Positions 18,301 to 23,515 of a DNA stretch of 27,844 nucleotides are shown here, piece after piece. The notes below the pieces were generated by a model, which worked only from the letters and a program-made list of their open reading frames with translations, ran no database searches and was not told the DNA's origin. The position numbers and the translations under genes are program-made. Within the stretch, counting starts at the first letter, position 1. Every line of letters starts with the position of its first letter. The DNA lies in the NCBI RefSeq assembly GCF_000003605.2, contig NW_003138373.1, positions 24,855-52,698 of the forward strand, read 5' to 3'. The DNA is from Saccoglossus kowalevskii (Eukaryota > Hemichordata > Enteropneusta > Harrimaniidae).

Positions 18301-19731
18301 CTTTGTCATTTACTCTGGTATGAATGGAATTGCTTGACCTTTGTCATTTACTCTGGTATGAATGGAATTGCTTGACCTTTGTCATTTACTCTGGTATGAA
18401 TGGAATTGTTTGACCTTTGTCATTTACTCTGGTATAAATGGAATTGCTTGATATATGTTTTTGAAAAACTTAAGGAGCCTTGTACTTACCTATTTCGCAA
18501 TCCCTGTAGCAACAACTTTATCTTAATTACAAGAAACTTCTGAAAAAGCAAAATATAGAAATGTATTTTTGAGTCATTTCAGACATGCTTTTATCACATA
18601 TATCTTGGTTCCATGGTTTTCCATGGACAGCTATTGTTCAAACCTGGTTCATACATCAATCATAATGGGAATATAAGATTTTTTCAGATAAGATACAAAA
18701 TTAGGAATGACATAATAGTTTTGTTTTAATGAATGTTGTTCTGGGTTATTGTTTATGACATATTGTACATCAAATGCCGCAAATATTAACATGCATTTAT
18801 TTCAAGTTATATTTCAAAATGGCAGACCTTTTAAGTATTGTTTACTATTGAACAACATGAACATGGTGTAAATGTATTATAATCTTCCTGAGTCAAATTA
18901 GGGATCCTTACAACTTGAATTGTGACATCATGTAAAGTAGTAAAGCTCCTTAACTTCAGTGCCATAGACATAGAAACTAGTTCTACAGTGTTCTGATTTC
19001 ATTTAGTTCTGCTTGCAGTCCTTGATCATCCTACACCAGTCCTCCCTCTTGCAGTACATGTTCTGATAAGATTTGGCTTTGCTTGAATTGCAGTCTATCA
19101 TCATCTGCACCAGACCATCTTACAGTGTTCTGATTAAACTTAGTCCTGCTTGCAATCTACTCTCATCTGCTGATCACTCTCCTTCTCTGCAGCTCCTCAA
19201 TCGATCAAGTCTACTGTGAATATACCTTCTTGTTTATTCATTGTGTTAACTCATATTTGTTTACTAACTCAATTCATACTACTTGCGCTGTCTCTGCTAT
19301 TATAACTGTGCCCAATGCAGCAATTACCAATTGCTGCACTGAGGCCAAATATGGATGCCCTCCATCAACAGCTAAGACAGCGTGCTGAAGCTTCAACACA
19401 GGAATACCATTTACTGGAGATGAAAAGCTTTGATATCTTTCCTCAACTTGGGAGAGGTGCTGAGAAGACCAAGCGAGAGTTCAGCCCTGTACCCGCCAAC
19501 ATTCGATTAGACATAAAACAATTCAATATGGCTAACTTACTTGAGAGAGAAAAGCAGACGATTAGTTTGCAGGTTCCAATTGAGAATCGGCGTCCTTTGG
19601 AGGGACGACTTTTTGAACTGCCAGAAGAGACGAACATTCACCACATCATACAAAGTGAAAGCCAGGAATTCTGGGATCGATACGCCGACAGATCCAGGAT
19701 TCTACCAAAACTACATGTAGAGTACCATTAA
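56..19731 (+). CDS. AGBL2/AGBL3-like: Cytosolic carboxypeptidase 2/3-like (AGBL2/AGBL3 type), multi-exon, 5' end outside the window
   Basis: A zinc metallopeptidase of family M14, nna1/CCP subgroup. Known relatives remove glutamates from tubulin C-terminal tails, acting on axonemes and centrioles. Joined exons give about 851-864 residues from the first visible codon. The first ~265 residues form the CCP N-terminal domain, with the family landmark [10 protein letters not shown]. The catalytic domain follows. Numbered from the first visible codon, the zinc ligands are His311 and Glu314 (HPGE) and His407 (DLHGHS); Asn370-Arg371 (RDLNRNY) bind the substrate carboxylate; Glu485 (TMEATF) is the catalytic base. 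The block [15 protein letters not shown] is diagnostic of the CCP2/3 branch. Every exon boundary through 14662 is phase-compatible and flanked by GT/AG, with no stop. The tail after residue 530 is acidic and Lys-rich. The start codon, the exact 3' structure and the choice between AGBL2 and AGBL3 are unresolved. The span includes introns; exons are listed separately. Confidence 0.93.
352..945. other. Intron, no internal feature seen
   Basis: AT-rich intron with a strong GTAAGT donor and an ATTTTCAG acceptor. No repeat, ORF with family resemblance or RNA gene was recognised in it. Confidence 0.7.
946..1100 (+). CDS. AGBL2/AGBL3-like: Carboxypeptidase exon 2 (N-terminal beta-sandwich domain)
   Basis: It completes the split Ile codon and reads [20 protein letters not shown], then WFYFRV and FNIVNLLK. 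All are hallmark strands of the CCP N-domain. The exon ends with one base of a Gly codon before GTAAGTG. Confidence 0.93.
1101..1546. other. Intron containing a short TTAA-flanked element
   Basis: Bounded by GTAAGT and TTATAG. It holds the 162-bp repeat at 1144-1305, listed separately. Nothing else is recognised. Confidence 0.7.
1144..1305. mobile_element. piggyBac-like MITE, 162 bp, TTAA-flanked
   Basis: TTAA lies at both ends (1144-1147 and 1302-1305). The inner termini are inverted and related: CCTTCTCATCAC on the left, and CTTTTTCACCAC when the right end is read on the minus strand. A TTAA target duplication with CCYTTT-type ends is the signature of piggyBac-superfamily elements. It has no coding capacity. 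Its right half, read on the minus strand, matches 11646-11750, and its left end resembles 20599-20680, so it belongs to a dispersed family. Confidence 0.7.
1547..1704 (+). CDS. AGBL2/AGBL3-like: Carboxypeptidase exon 3
   Basis: It starts with GT completing Gly, then reads [20 protein letters not shown] and later YYVLEWQM. This is the standard CCP2/3 continuation, MxPLLYS followed by GWxRxGxxIxYY. The exon ends in phase 0 at ATG|GTAAGA. Confidence 0.92.
1705..2424. other. Intron, no internal feature seen
   Basis: Ordinary AT-rich intron bounded by GTAAGA and GGTTACAG. The minus-strand open frame at 1860-2222 has no family resemblance and is treated as chance. Confidence 0.65.
2425..2611 (+). 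CDS. AGBL2/AGBL3-like: Carboxypeptidase exon 4
   Basis: It reads [20 protein letters not shown] then DLKEHI, matching the CCP motif for cytosolic carboxypeptidases (FxxDTCYxAHxYPYTYTDL). It ends [15 protein letters not shown]. One base of the next codon precedes donor GTATGT. Confidence 0.93.
2612..3303. other. Intron with a ~43-bp minisatellite
   Basis: The tandem array occupies 2674-2900. The remainder to the TTTCTAG acceptor is AT-rich and shows nothing else. Confidence 0.7.
2674..2900. repeat. ~43-bp minisatellite, about 5 copies
   Basis: Units begin near CATACAAAGTACCAGGATG and continue TATGACCTTTGGGT. Units are 42-43 bp with few substitutions; the sixth (near 2889) is badly degraded. 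Copies with an intact centre carry TGACCTTTGGGTCA, two nuclear-receptor-type half-sites in everted arrangement. Any regulatory role is speculation. Confidence 0.9.
3304..3515 (+). CDS. AGBL2/AGBL3-like: Carboxypeptidase exon 5, zinc-ligand motif HPGE
   Basis: It reads [19 protein letters not shown] followed by [13 protein letters not shown] supplies the first two zinc ligands (His and Glu of the M14 HxxE motif). Upstream of it is a 30-residue hydrophilic insert rich in Asp and Asn. The exon ends in phase 0 at AAG|GTAAAT, directly before a microsatellite. Confidence 0.95.
3516..4059. other. Intron with a tetranucleotide microsatellite at its 5' end
   Basis: The microsatellite starts about 7 bases after the exon end. 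The rest (3697-4059) is AT-rich and featureless apart from the ACATTGCAG acceptor. Confidence 0.7.
3522..3696. repeat. Compound microsatellite (ATTC)n(ATCC)n(ATTC)n
   Basis: A TTTG-rich start is followed by about 8 ATTC units, about 20 ATCC units (roughly 3582-3661) and about 8 ATTC units. The plus strand is open through the array, giving Ser-Ile-His-Pro repeats, but it lies after a good donor and is intronic. Confidence 0.97.
4060..4248 (+). CDS. AGBL2/AGBL3-like: Carboxypeptidase exon 6, substrate-binding residues
   Basis: It reads [20 protein letters not shown], then [13 protein letters not shown]. Asn and Arg of DLNRNY align with the carboxylate-binding pair of M14 peptidases. The following [11 protein letters not shown] is a CCP2/3 signature. 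Phase 0 at both ends, 63 codons; the donor is GAG|GTAAGA. Confidence 0.96.
4249..4821. other. Intron, no internal feature seen
   Basis: AT-rich intron ending TTATTACAG. No repeat or coding signal was recognised. Confidence 0.65.
4822..4962 (+). CDS. AGBL2/AGBL3-like: Carboxypeptidase exon 7, third zinc ligand
   Basis: It reads [20 protein letters not shown], with the DLHGHS histidine as third zinc ligand. The loop [15 protein letters not shown] is more variable in the family. It ends LFPWMMSVK. Phase 0 at both ends, 47 codons. Confidence 0.95.
5026..5305. mobile_element. piggyBac-like MITE relative, 280 bp
   Basis: It begins TTAACCTTTTGAGTGC and ends GGGGTAAAATGTTAA, so both ends carry TTAA and imperfect inverted CCTTTT / CATTTT termini. 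The interior segment about 5125-5210 (GACAAAATGTGA ... GCAGACTATAA) aligns in the same orientation with 11740-11808. This supports common ancestry with the truncated copy beside the GC-rich element. The right terminus is diverged, so the exact end is less certain than the left. Confidence 0.55.
5488..5526. repeat. Short inverted repeat
   Basis: The perfect 9-bp arms TGGTATCAT and ATGATACCA are separated by about 21 bases, upstream of the exon 8 acceptor. It could fold in the pre-mRNA, but no function is evident. Confidence 0.55.
5572..5720 (+). CDS. AGBL2/AGBL3-like: Carboxypeptidase exon 8, catalytic glutamate
   Basis: It reads [20 protein letters not shown], then [12 protein letters not shown] and [11 protein letters not shown]. 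Glu of TMEATF is the general base of M14 enzymes. The exon ends with two bases of a Ser codon before GTAAAC. Confidence 0.96.
5721..6190. other. Intron, no internal feature seen
   Basis: AT-rich intron, donor GTAAAC, acceptor TTATTTCCAG. Nothing else was recognised. Confidence 0.65.
6191..6292 (+). CDS. AGBL2/AGBL3-like: Carboxypeptidase exon 9, end of catalytic domain
   Basis: It reads [20 protein letters not shown] then [13 protein letters not shown], matching the CCP2/3 stretch HFTxxDLxSxGxHxCxxLLD(Y/F) that closes the peptidase domain. The exon ends with two bases (AG) of a split codon before GTAACA. Confidence 0.92.
6293..8470. other. 2.2-kb intron, mostly featureless
   Basis: AT-rich throughout. 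GGGTTAA at 6730-6735 preceded by CTCCAA resembles the right end of a TTAA-type repeat, but no left end was found. No extra exon is needed to keep the reading frame. The rest shows nothing recognisable. Confidence 0.6.
8471..8607 (+). CDS. AGBL2/AGBL3-like: Carboxypeptidase exon 10, C-terminal helix
   Basis: It reads [20 protein letters not shown], an amphipathic helix after the catalytic domain. A Ser/Asp cluster SDSDSDNEK follows, comparable with the acidic segment after the peptidase domain in vertebrate AGBL2/3. The acceptor is TTGTTCTCCAG; the donor is G|GTTAGT. Confidence 0.85.
8608..9078. other. Intron, no internal feature seen
   Basis: AT-rich intron; overlapping short open frames on both strands have no family resemblance. 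The acceptor ATTAACAG is pyrimidine-poor but gives the correct phase. Confidence 0.6.
9079..9280 (+). CDS. AGBL2/AGBL3-like: Carboxypeptidase exon 11, tail
   Basis: The open frame in the required phase runs from a Lys/Gln-rich start through [20 protein letters not shown] to [15 protein letters not shown]. The second part looks like helical protein with real codon content. No family match is recalled. The donor GA|GTAAGT is strong and the phase matches exon 12. Confidence 0.78.
9281..9720. other. Intron, no internal feature seen
   Basis: AT-rich intron ending in a TTTCTTGACAG acceptor. Nothing else was recognised. Confidence 0.65.
9721..9835 (+). CDS. AGBL2/AGBL3-like: Carboxypeptidase exon 12, acidic then Lys-rich tail
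   Basis: It reads [20 protein letters not shown] followed by a nine-codon, almost pure Lys run and RSKSVP. An acidic cluster followed by a poly-Lys block also occurs after the peptidase domain in vertebrate AGBL3-type proteins, which supports assigning this exon to the gene. The Lys run could act as a nuclear localisation or microtubule-binding patch; this is inferred. It ends in phase 0. Confidence 0.85.
9836..10942. other. 1.1-kb intron, no clear internal feature
   Basis: An AGAGGGCGCT motif occurs at about 9866, without the upstream CCAC needed for a good CTCF-type match. The rest is AT-rich and unremarkable. Confidence 0.6.
10943..10990 (+). CDS. AGBL2/AGBL3-like: Carboxypeptidase exon 13, 16-codon mini-exon
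   Basis: Flanked by GTAAACAG and a consensus donor CCT|GTAAGT, phase 0 at both ends. It reads [16 protein letters not shown]. It is short and low in complexity, so it rests on splice sites and phase. It could be an optional cassette. Confidence 0.6.
11646..11811. mobile_element. Truncated piggyBac-like MITE
   Basis: The left end TTAACCTTTTCACCACC matches the minus-strand right end of the 1144-1305 element, and homology continues for about 100 bases. The following 70 bases match the interior of the 5026-5305 element up to GCAGACTATAA. Homology stops where the GC-rich block begins, and no right terminus is found. It was probably interrupted or truncated by that insertion. Confidence 0.6.
11840..12512 (-). 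pseudogene. Post-RNase H region of the DIRS-type element, frameshifted
   Basis: Two overlapping frames (12505-12236 and 12465-12211) together give a GRPNVGQF / RNAKLPTYV segment, then [18 protein letters not shown], then VAPNWPSKA followed by an in-frame TAG and FPLLLEML. This order is characteristic of DIRS-type polyproteins. From 12180 to 11840 the frame is repeatedly broken and no methyltransferase or recombinase motif can be named. Confidence 0.6.
12513..12818 (-). pseudogene. RNase H remnant of the DIRS-type element
   Basis: It reads [15 protein letters not shown] where the family has RTDNxTVVSY, so the catalytic Asp is Gly (codon 12705-12707). It continues [20 protein letters not shown], the conserved RNase H end (LLWCxxxxIxLxAxHIPGxxNxxAD), but the terminal AD is replaced. 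It is inactive by these substitutions. Confidence 0.8.
12859..13440 (-). pseudogene. Reverse transcriptase remnant of the DIRS-type element
   Basis: Minus-strand translation of 13440-13321 gives [12 protein letters not shown] then [11 protein letters not shown], corresponding to the first catalytic-aspartate block (LDLKDAYxHVP). An in-frame TGA follows within the next 10 codons, consistent with CGA-to-TGA decay. The next stretch reads [17 protein letters not shown] and then [11 protein letters not shown], where YPDF (13150-13161) stands in place of the expected YLDD. The polymerase is therefore dead by both a stop and a lost catalytic aspartate. Confidence 0.8.
13700..14530 (-). pseudogene. 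Gag-like region of the DIRS-type element (broken)
   Basis: The open stretch 14282-13707 is 191 codons. It begins with a helical segment ([20 protein letters not shown], then HCTAHLLRD) and a later GRRPLAR. Another frame, 14537-14346, is open upstream, so at least one stop or frameshift separates the parts. Position upstream of the RT on the same strand suggests the Gag-like first ORF; sequence identity is not certain. Confidence 0.45.
14609..14662 (+). CDS. AGBL2/AGBL3-like: Carboxypeptidase exon 14, 18-codon exon after the transposon-bearing intron
   Basis: The acceptor TATTCCAATTCAG and donor CAG|GTATGG enclose phase-0 codons [18 protein letters not shown]. Phase fits exon 13. The charged, Lys-rich content resembles the preceding tail exons. 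Short, so moderate confidence. Confidence 0.65.
15267..15280 (+). promoter_or_regulatory. Candidate CTCF-binding motif
   Basis: CCACTAGAGGGCGC fits the bilaterian CTCF core CCASYAGRKGGCRS at every position. It is a single intronic match in otherwise AT-rich sequence. A 14-base match can occur by chance and occupancy cannot be judged from sequence. Confidence 0.4.
15516..15611. repeat. 22-bp tandem repeat, about 4 copies
   Basis: The unit is close to ATGTCTAATGCATGATCAGTAC. It contains the palindromes ATGCAT and TGATCA. The outer copies are slightly diverged. Confidence 0.85.
17243..17281 (+). CDS. Tentative 13-codon exon of the carboxypeptidase tail
   Basis: The acceptor GTTTTACACAG and weak donor CAA|GTGATA enclose [13 protein letters not shown] in phase 0, which keeps the frame between exon 14 and 19321. 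An alternative exon from 17179 in another frame ([15 protein letters not shown]) would need a GC donor (AAA|GCAAGT). Neither is proved; both may be chance. Confidence 0.25.
17990..18450. repeat. 38-bp minisatellite, 12 copies
   Basis: The unit reads TTGTTTGACCTTTGTCATTT then ACTCTGGTATGAATGGAA. Copies are nearly identical, differing mainly at a T/C position (TTGTTTG or TTGCTTG) that is grouped by blocks. Each unit carries TGACCTTTG, also found in the 2674-2900 array. Confidence 0.97.
19321..19731 (+). CDS. Probable terminal exon, unrecognised 136-residue C-terminal domain
   Basis: A pyrimidine-containing acceptor (GTGCCCAATGCAG) opens a phase-0 frame that ends in TAA at 19729-19731. It encodes a mostly hydrophilic protein segment with regular, non-repetitive composition: [86 protein letters not shown]. 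The Leu-, Arg- and Gln-rich start suggests a helix. I do not recognise the family. Codon content and length argue for a real exon. It may be the last exon of the carboxypeptidase, or a small single-exon gene starting at ATG 19315, which is in frame just before it. A weak donor CAT|GTAGAG at 19718 would keep phase 0 to 23387. Confidence 0.75.
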   Translation, partial: QLPIAALRPNMDALHQQLRQRAEASTQEYHLLEMKSFDIFPQLGRGAEKTKREFSPVPANIRLDIKQFNMANLLEREKQTISLQVPIENRRPLEGRLFELPEETNIHHIIQSESQEFWDRYADRSRILPKLHVEYH

Positions 19732-20150
19732 CAAATTGTGCACATTTTAAAATTAACATGTTCTTGTATCAACGCACTTTGAGTTTTTTAACTGCACTAT
19801 ATGTATGATTCGATGTATTGTTATGACTCGATATTTTTATGATTTTGATTAAAAAATGATTTGTCGACTCATTTATATTATTATTATTATTTTAATCTTT
19901 CAATGTATTTTCTTTCCTGCATTGCATCACATTACTTTCTGGTAAGAATTGTCCTCTCATTCTGTCTGTATTCATGTCATGTTATGTGATGTATCCAACT
20001 TTTACCATTTCACCGTCATATTATAAAGCAATCCTGGTTTTTTACATTTTATGTAAATTACTTTAATTTCAAGACTAGTTTTGAATCAAAATGACTGATT
20101 CAATTAAAGATTTTGGGTGAAAGTTTCAATAAATTTAAATAAAAAAAAAT
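19732..20150 (+). other. Probable 3' untranslated region
   Basis: Follows the TAA at 19731. It is AT-rich and contains ATTAAA at 19848-19853 and two AATAAA hexamers at 20128-20133 and 20138-20143. The 3' limit is inferred. Confidence 0.5.
20128..20143 (+). terminator. Candidate polyadenylation signals
   Basis: Two overlapping-region AATAAA hexamers, about 400 bases after the stop codon at 19731. An alternative ATTAAA is at 19848. In AT-rich DNA such hexamers are common, so the assignment depends on the stop codon context. Confidence 0.4.
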
Positions 20151-20763
20151 GGATATTTTACTAAATTGACAATGGCGGTGAAATGATTAGTCTTAGGAAT
20201 AGCCTATAATGTGTGCCATAGTTAAACCAATCAGAAAGCTTTATTTTGGTCAATGAACATACATTTTTACTTCAGTGAATTTAACCTTTTAAAACCAGTA
20301 CAGTACCAACAAAACATTTGGAATTTCATTTTATTTTGAACATATTCATTTTTAAAACAAAATAATAATTGTTTTTTGATGGACTTTGTTGTGTAAATTA
20401 TTATGTCATTGATCGATGGTACACATCATAGGTGTTCTAAATATTTGTTATGTTGAAAACTAACATCATTGCAGTGACCTTTCAACTCATTCAATTAGTC
20501 TGATTCCTATGTACATTATTCCTCCAACTGCTGTATACAGATTTGTCAATTCTGAATTTTGTCCTGAAATTGACGAATGAGAAATAAAATTGACACTATT
20601 AACCTTTTTCACAACCAGTTCCCCTTTTTCATCACAAAATAGTCCTGTTCATAAGGCAAAGCAGTTACAGGAATAATATAATTTAGTATATTCATTCTGT
20701 CATATCCCATTGTTTTATATAATACAAATCATGTGTTAAACATCACATCCTGTTTTTAAAAAC
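20150..20763. other. AT-rich spacer with TTAA-type repeat fragments
   Basis: TTAACCTTTTAAAACC starts at 20281, and a further fragment starts at 20599 (listed separately). A third AATAAA lies at 20583. No gene is seen. Confidence 0.55.
20599..20680. mobile_element. Fragment of the TTAA-flanked repeat family
   Basis: It begins TTAACCTTTTTCACAACC and then shares CATCACAAAATAGTCCTGTT with the left part of the 1144-1305 element. The right end is not recognisable. Confidence 0.5.
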
Positions 20764-22655
20764 ATACAGTATTAAATCATTACATTCTGTGTTCCTCCAC
20801 ATATACCTGCAGTATTAAATCATTACATTTTGTGTTCCTCCACATATACCTGCAGTATTAAATCATTATATTCTGTGTTCCTCCACATATACCTGAGTAT
20901 TACATCATTATATTCTGTGTTCCTCCACATATACCTGCAGTATTAAATCATTATATTCTGTGTTCCTCCACATATACCTGCAGTATTACATCATTATATT
21001 CTGTGTTCCTCCACATATACCTGCAGTATTAAATCATTATATTCTGTGTTCCTCCACATATACCTGAGTATTACATCATTATATTCTGTGTTCCTCCACA
21101 TATACCTGCAGTATTACATCATTACATTCTGTGTTCCTCCACATATACCTGCAGTATTACATCATTACATTCTGTGTTTCTCCACATATATCTGCAGTAT
21201 TAAATCATTACATTCTGTGTTCCTCCACATATACCTGCAGTATTACATCATTACATTCTGTGTTCCTCCACATATACCTGCAGTATTAAATCATTACATT
21301 CTGTGTTCCTCCACATATACCTGCAGTATTAAATCATTACGTTCTGTGTTTCTCCACATATACATGTACCTGCAGTATTACATCATTACATTTTGTGTTC
21401 CTCCACATATACCTGCAGTATTACATCATTACATTTTGTGTTCCTCCACACATACCTGCAGTATTAAATCATTACATTTTGTGTTCCTCCACATATACAT
21501 GTACCTGCAGTATTAAATCATTACATTCTGTGTTCCTCCACATATACCTGCAGTATTACATCATTACATTCTGTGTTCCTCCACATATACCTGCAGTATT
21601 ACATCATTACATTCTGTGTTCCTCCACATATACCTGCAGTATTAAATCATTACATTCTGTGTTCCTCCACATATACCTGCAGTATTAAATCATTACGTTC
21701 TGTGTTTCTCCACATATATCTGCAGTATTACATCATTACATTCTGTGTTCCTCCACATATACCTGCAGTATTACATCATTACATTCTGTGTTCCTCCACA
21801 TATACCTGCAGTATTAAATCATTACGTTCTGTGTTTCTCCACATATATCTGCAGTATTACATCATTACATTCTGTGTTCCTCCACATATACCTGCAGTAT
21901 TACATCATTACATTCTGTGTTCCTCCACATATACCTGCAGTATTAAATCATTACATTTTGTGTTCCTCCATATATACCTGCAGTATTAAATCATTACATT
22001 TTGTGTTCCTCCACATATACCTGCAGTATTACATCATTACATTCTGTGTTTCTCCACATATACCTGTAGTATTAAATCATTACATTCTGTGTTCCTCCAC
22101 ACATACCTGTAGTATTAATCATTACATTCTGTGTTCCTCCACATATACCTGCAGTATTAAATCATTACATTCTGTGTTTCTCCACATATACCTGCAGTAT
22201 TAAATCATTACATTCTGTGTTCCTCCACATATACCTGCAGTATTACATCATTACATTCTGTGTTCCTCCACATATATCTGCAGTATTACATCATTATATT
22301 CTGTGTTCCTCCACATATACCTCCAGTATTACATCATTACATTCTGTGTTCCTCCACATATACCTGCAGTATTACATCATTATATTGTGTTCGTCAACAT
22401 AACTGAATTACATCATTACATTCTGTGTTCCCTTGCATAGATTTATTACATCATCACTTTCTGTGTTTTTCAACATTACTCCAAGTACATCACATCTTGT
22501 TTTCCTTCACACATTTATTAAATCATCAGTTTGTGTGTTAATCAACATTACTACATCACATCATCACATTCTGTGTTCCTTCACACAGATTTATTACATC
22601 ATCACTTTGTGTGTTCCTCAACATTACTGCATTGCGTCATCACATTCTGTGTTCC
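20764..22655. repeat. 43-bp minisatellite, roughly 38 clear units plus a degenerate tail
   Basis: The unit reads TATTACATCATTACATTCTG then TGTTCCTCCACATATACCTGCAG, with a PstI-type CTGCAG in most copies. Units are near-identical from 20764 to about 22385; from there to 22655 they are strongly diverged but still recognisable. A variant (ACGTTCTGTGTTTCTCC with ATATATCTGCAG) recurs 129 bp apart (about 21695 and 21824), indicating three-unit higher-order duplication. Two copies carry a short ACATGT insertion (near 21361 and 21498). Long open plus-strand frames across the array follow from the absence of stops in the unit. Confidence 0.97.
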
Positions 22656-23386
22656 TTTTAGTTTGACTAAACCCATATTTACTGTATATGTAGAACTATT
22701 CTGTTTTAGTCGCTGTATTTACCGTATAACAAATATTTTGACCTAGTCTGTCATTATAGCTTGCTTTGGAACCCGTCTTGTTATTCCCTGCTTTTACCCA
22801 TCTAGTTTTTTCTCAGAATGTAGACCTACTTGTACTTGTGAACAGATTAAGATAATTTGTAGTAAGCTAGGGAGCACCATTGAGTTATGTCACAGTAAAC
22901 TTTAACTCGTTCACCAAGTTGTTTGTTTGTTTGTTTGCAATTCACTACTACTAACCTGGAAGTCACCATAGAAAAGACTTTAAATAGTGTATATATATGT
23001 CAAGTGATTACTAGATTACATTCTCCCCATGTAACTGTTGTAAATGGTACAGCCCATTGGCAGCAAATATCAGGGTTATTCCATATGCCAGTGATAGGGT
23101 CCAAAGCTTGATTTCATCTTGGGGTAACGTATAAAAAAATTAAAATACTTCATAATTAACAGCAGGACACAGCAGTCTTAACTGCAATTTACCTCCATCA
23201 AAGTCATGAACTGCATTCCATGTACAGAATTAATTTTCATATATTCCCAGGATTTATTGCAAGTTAATGATGCATATCACATGACCACTTTTAACCAATC
23301 ATAACTGACTTGATGACTCTGAACATTAAGCACCAATACTGTAGAATGTCATGTGATAACGAGTGATTATTTTTACCTCGTTACAG
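22656..23386. other. Spacer or intron, no gene seen
   Basis: AT-rich. A short GTTT run lies near 22920. No start exon for the following coding block was recognised. Confidence 0.5.
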
Positions 23387-23515
23387 GCTGGCCAACTTGG
23401 TAAATGTGTTAACATGGTAAAGAAGTATCCAGTGTTTGTGAATAAGTATCAGCGGCGAAGTAATAATGGTATACCTATGTTTGCTCAGGAAAGACTGGAC
23501 GAAAGAGCCACTAAG
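23387..23515 (+). CDS. Downstream block exon 1
   Basis: The acceptor CTCGTTACAG and donor AAG|GTAAAC enclose 43 phase-0 codons, including NMVKKYPVFVNKYQRRSNNG and FAQERLDERATK. A Met at codon 10 could be a start if upstream exons are non-coding. Confidence 0.75.

Larger units (their letters stand above)
14663..19320. other. 4.7-kb intron with tandem repeats, a CTCF-like site and a tentative mini-exon
   Basis: It contains a CTCF-like motif at 15267, a 22-bp repeat at 15516-15611, a possible exon at 17243-17281 and a 38-bp minisatellite at 17990-18450. An ATTA run lies near 17931-17946. The remainder is AT-rich with nothing recognised. Confidence 0.6.

Noticed and set aside
17990-18450. CRISPR-like array
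   Set aside because: Units are directly adjacent and identical, with no spacers; this is a minisatellite in a eukaryotic intron.
21046-22402. Long open plus-strand frames with repeating Phe-Leu-His-Ile-Tyr motifs
   Set aside because: They arise because the 43-bp unit lacks stop codons in its plus-strand frames. They follow the repeat period and show no independent coding signal.
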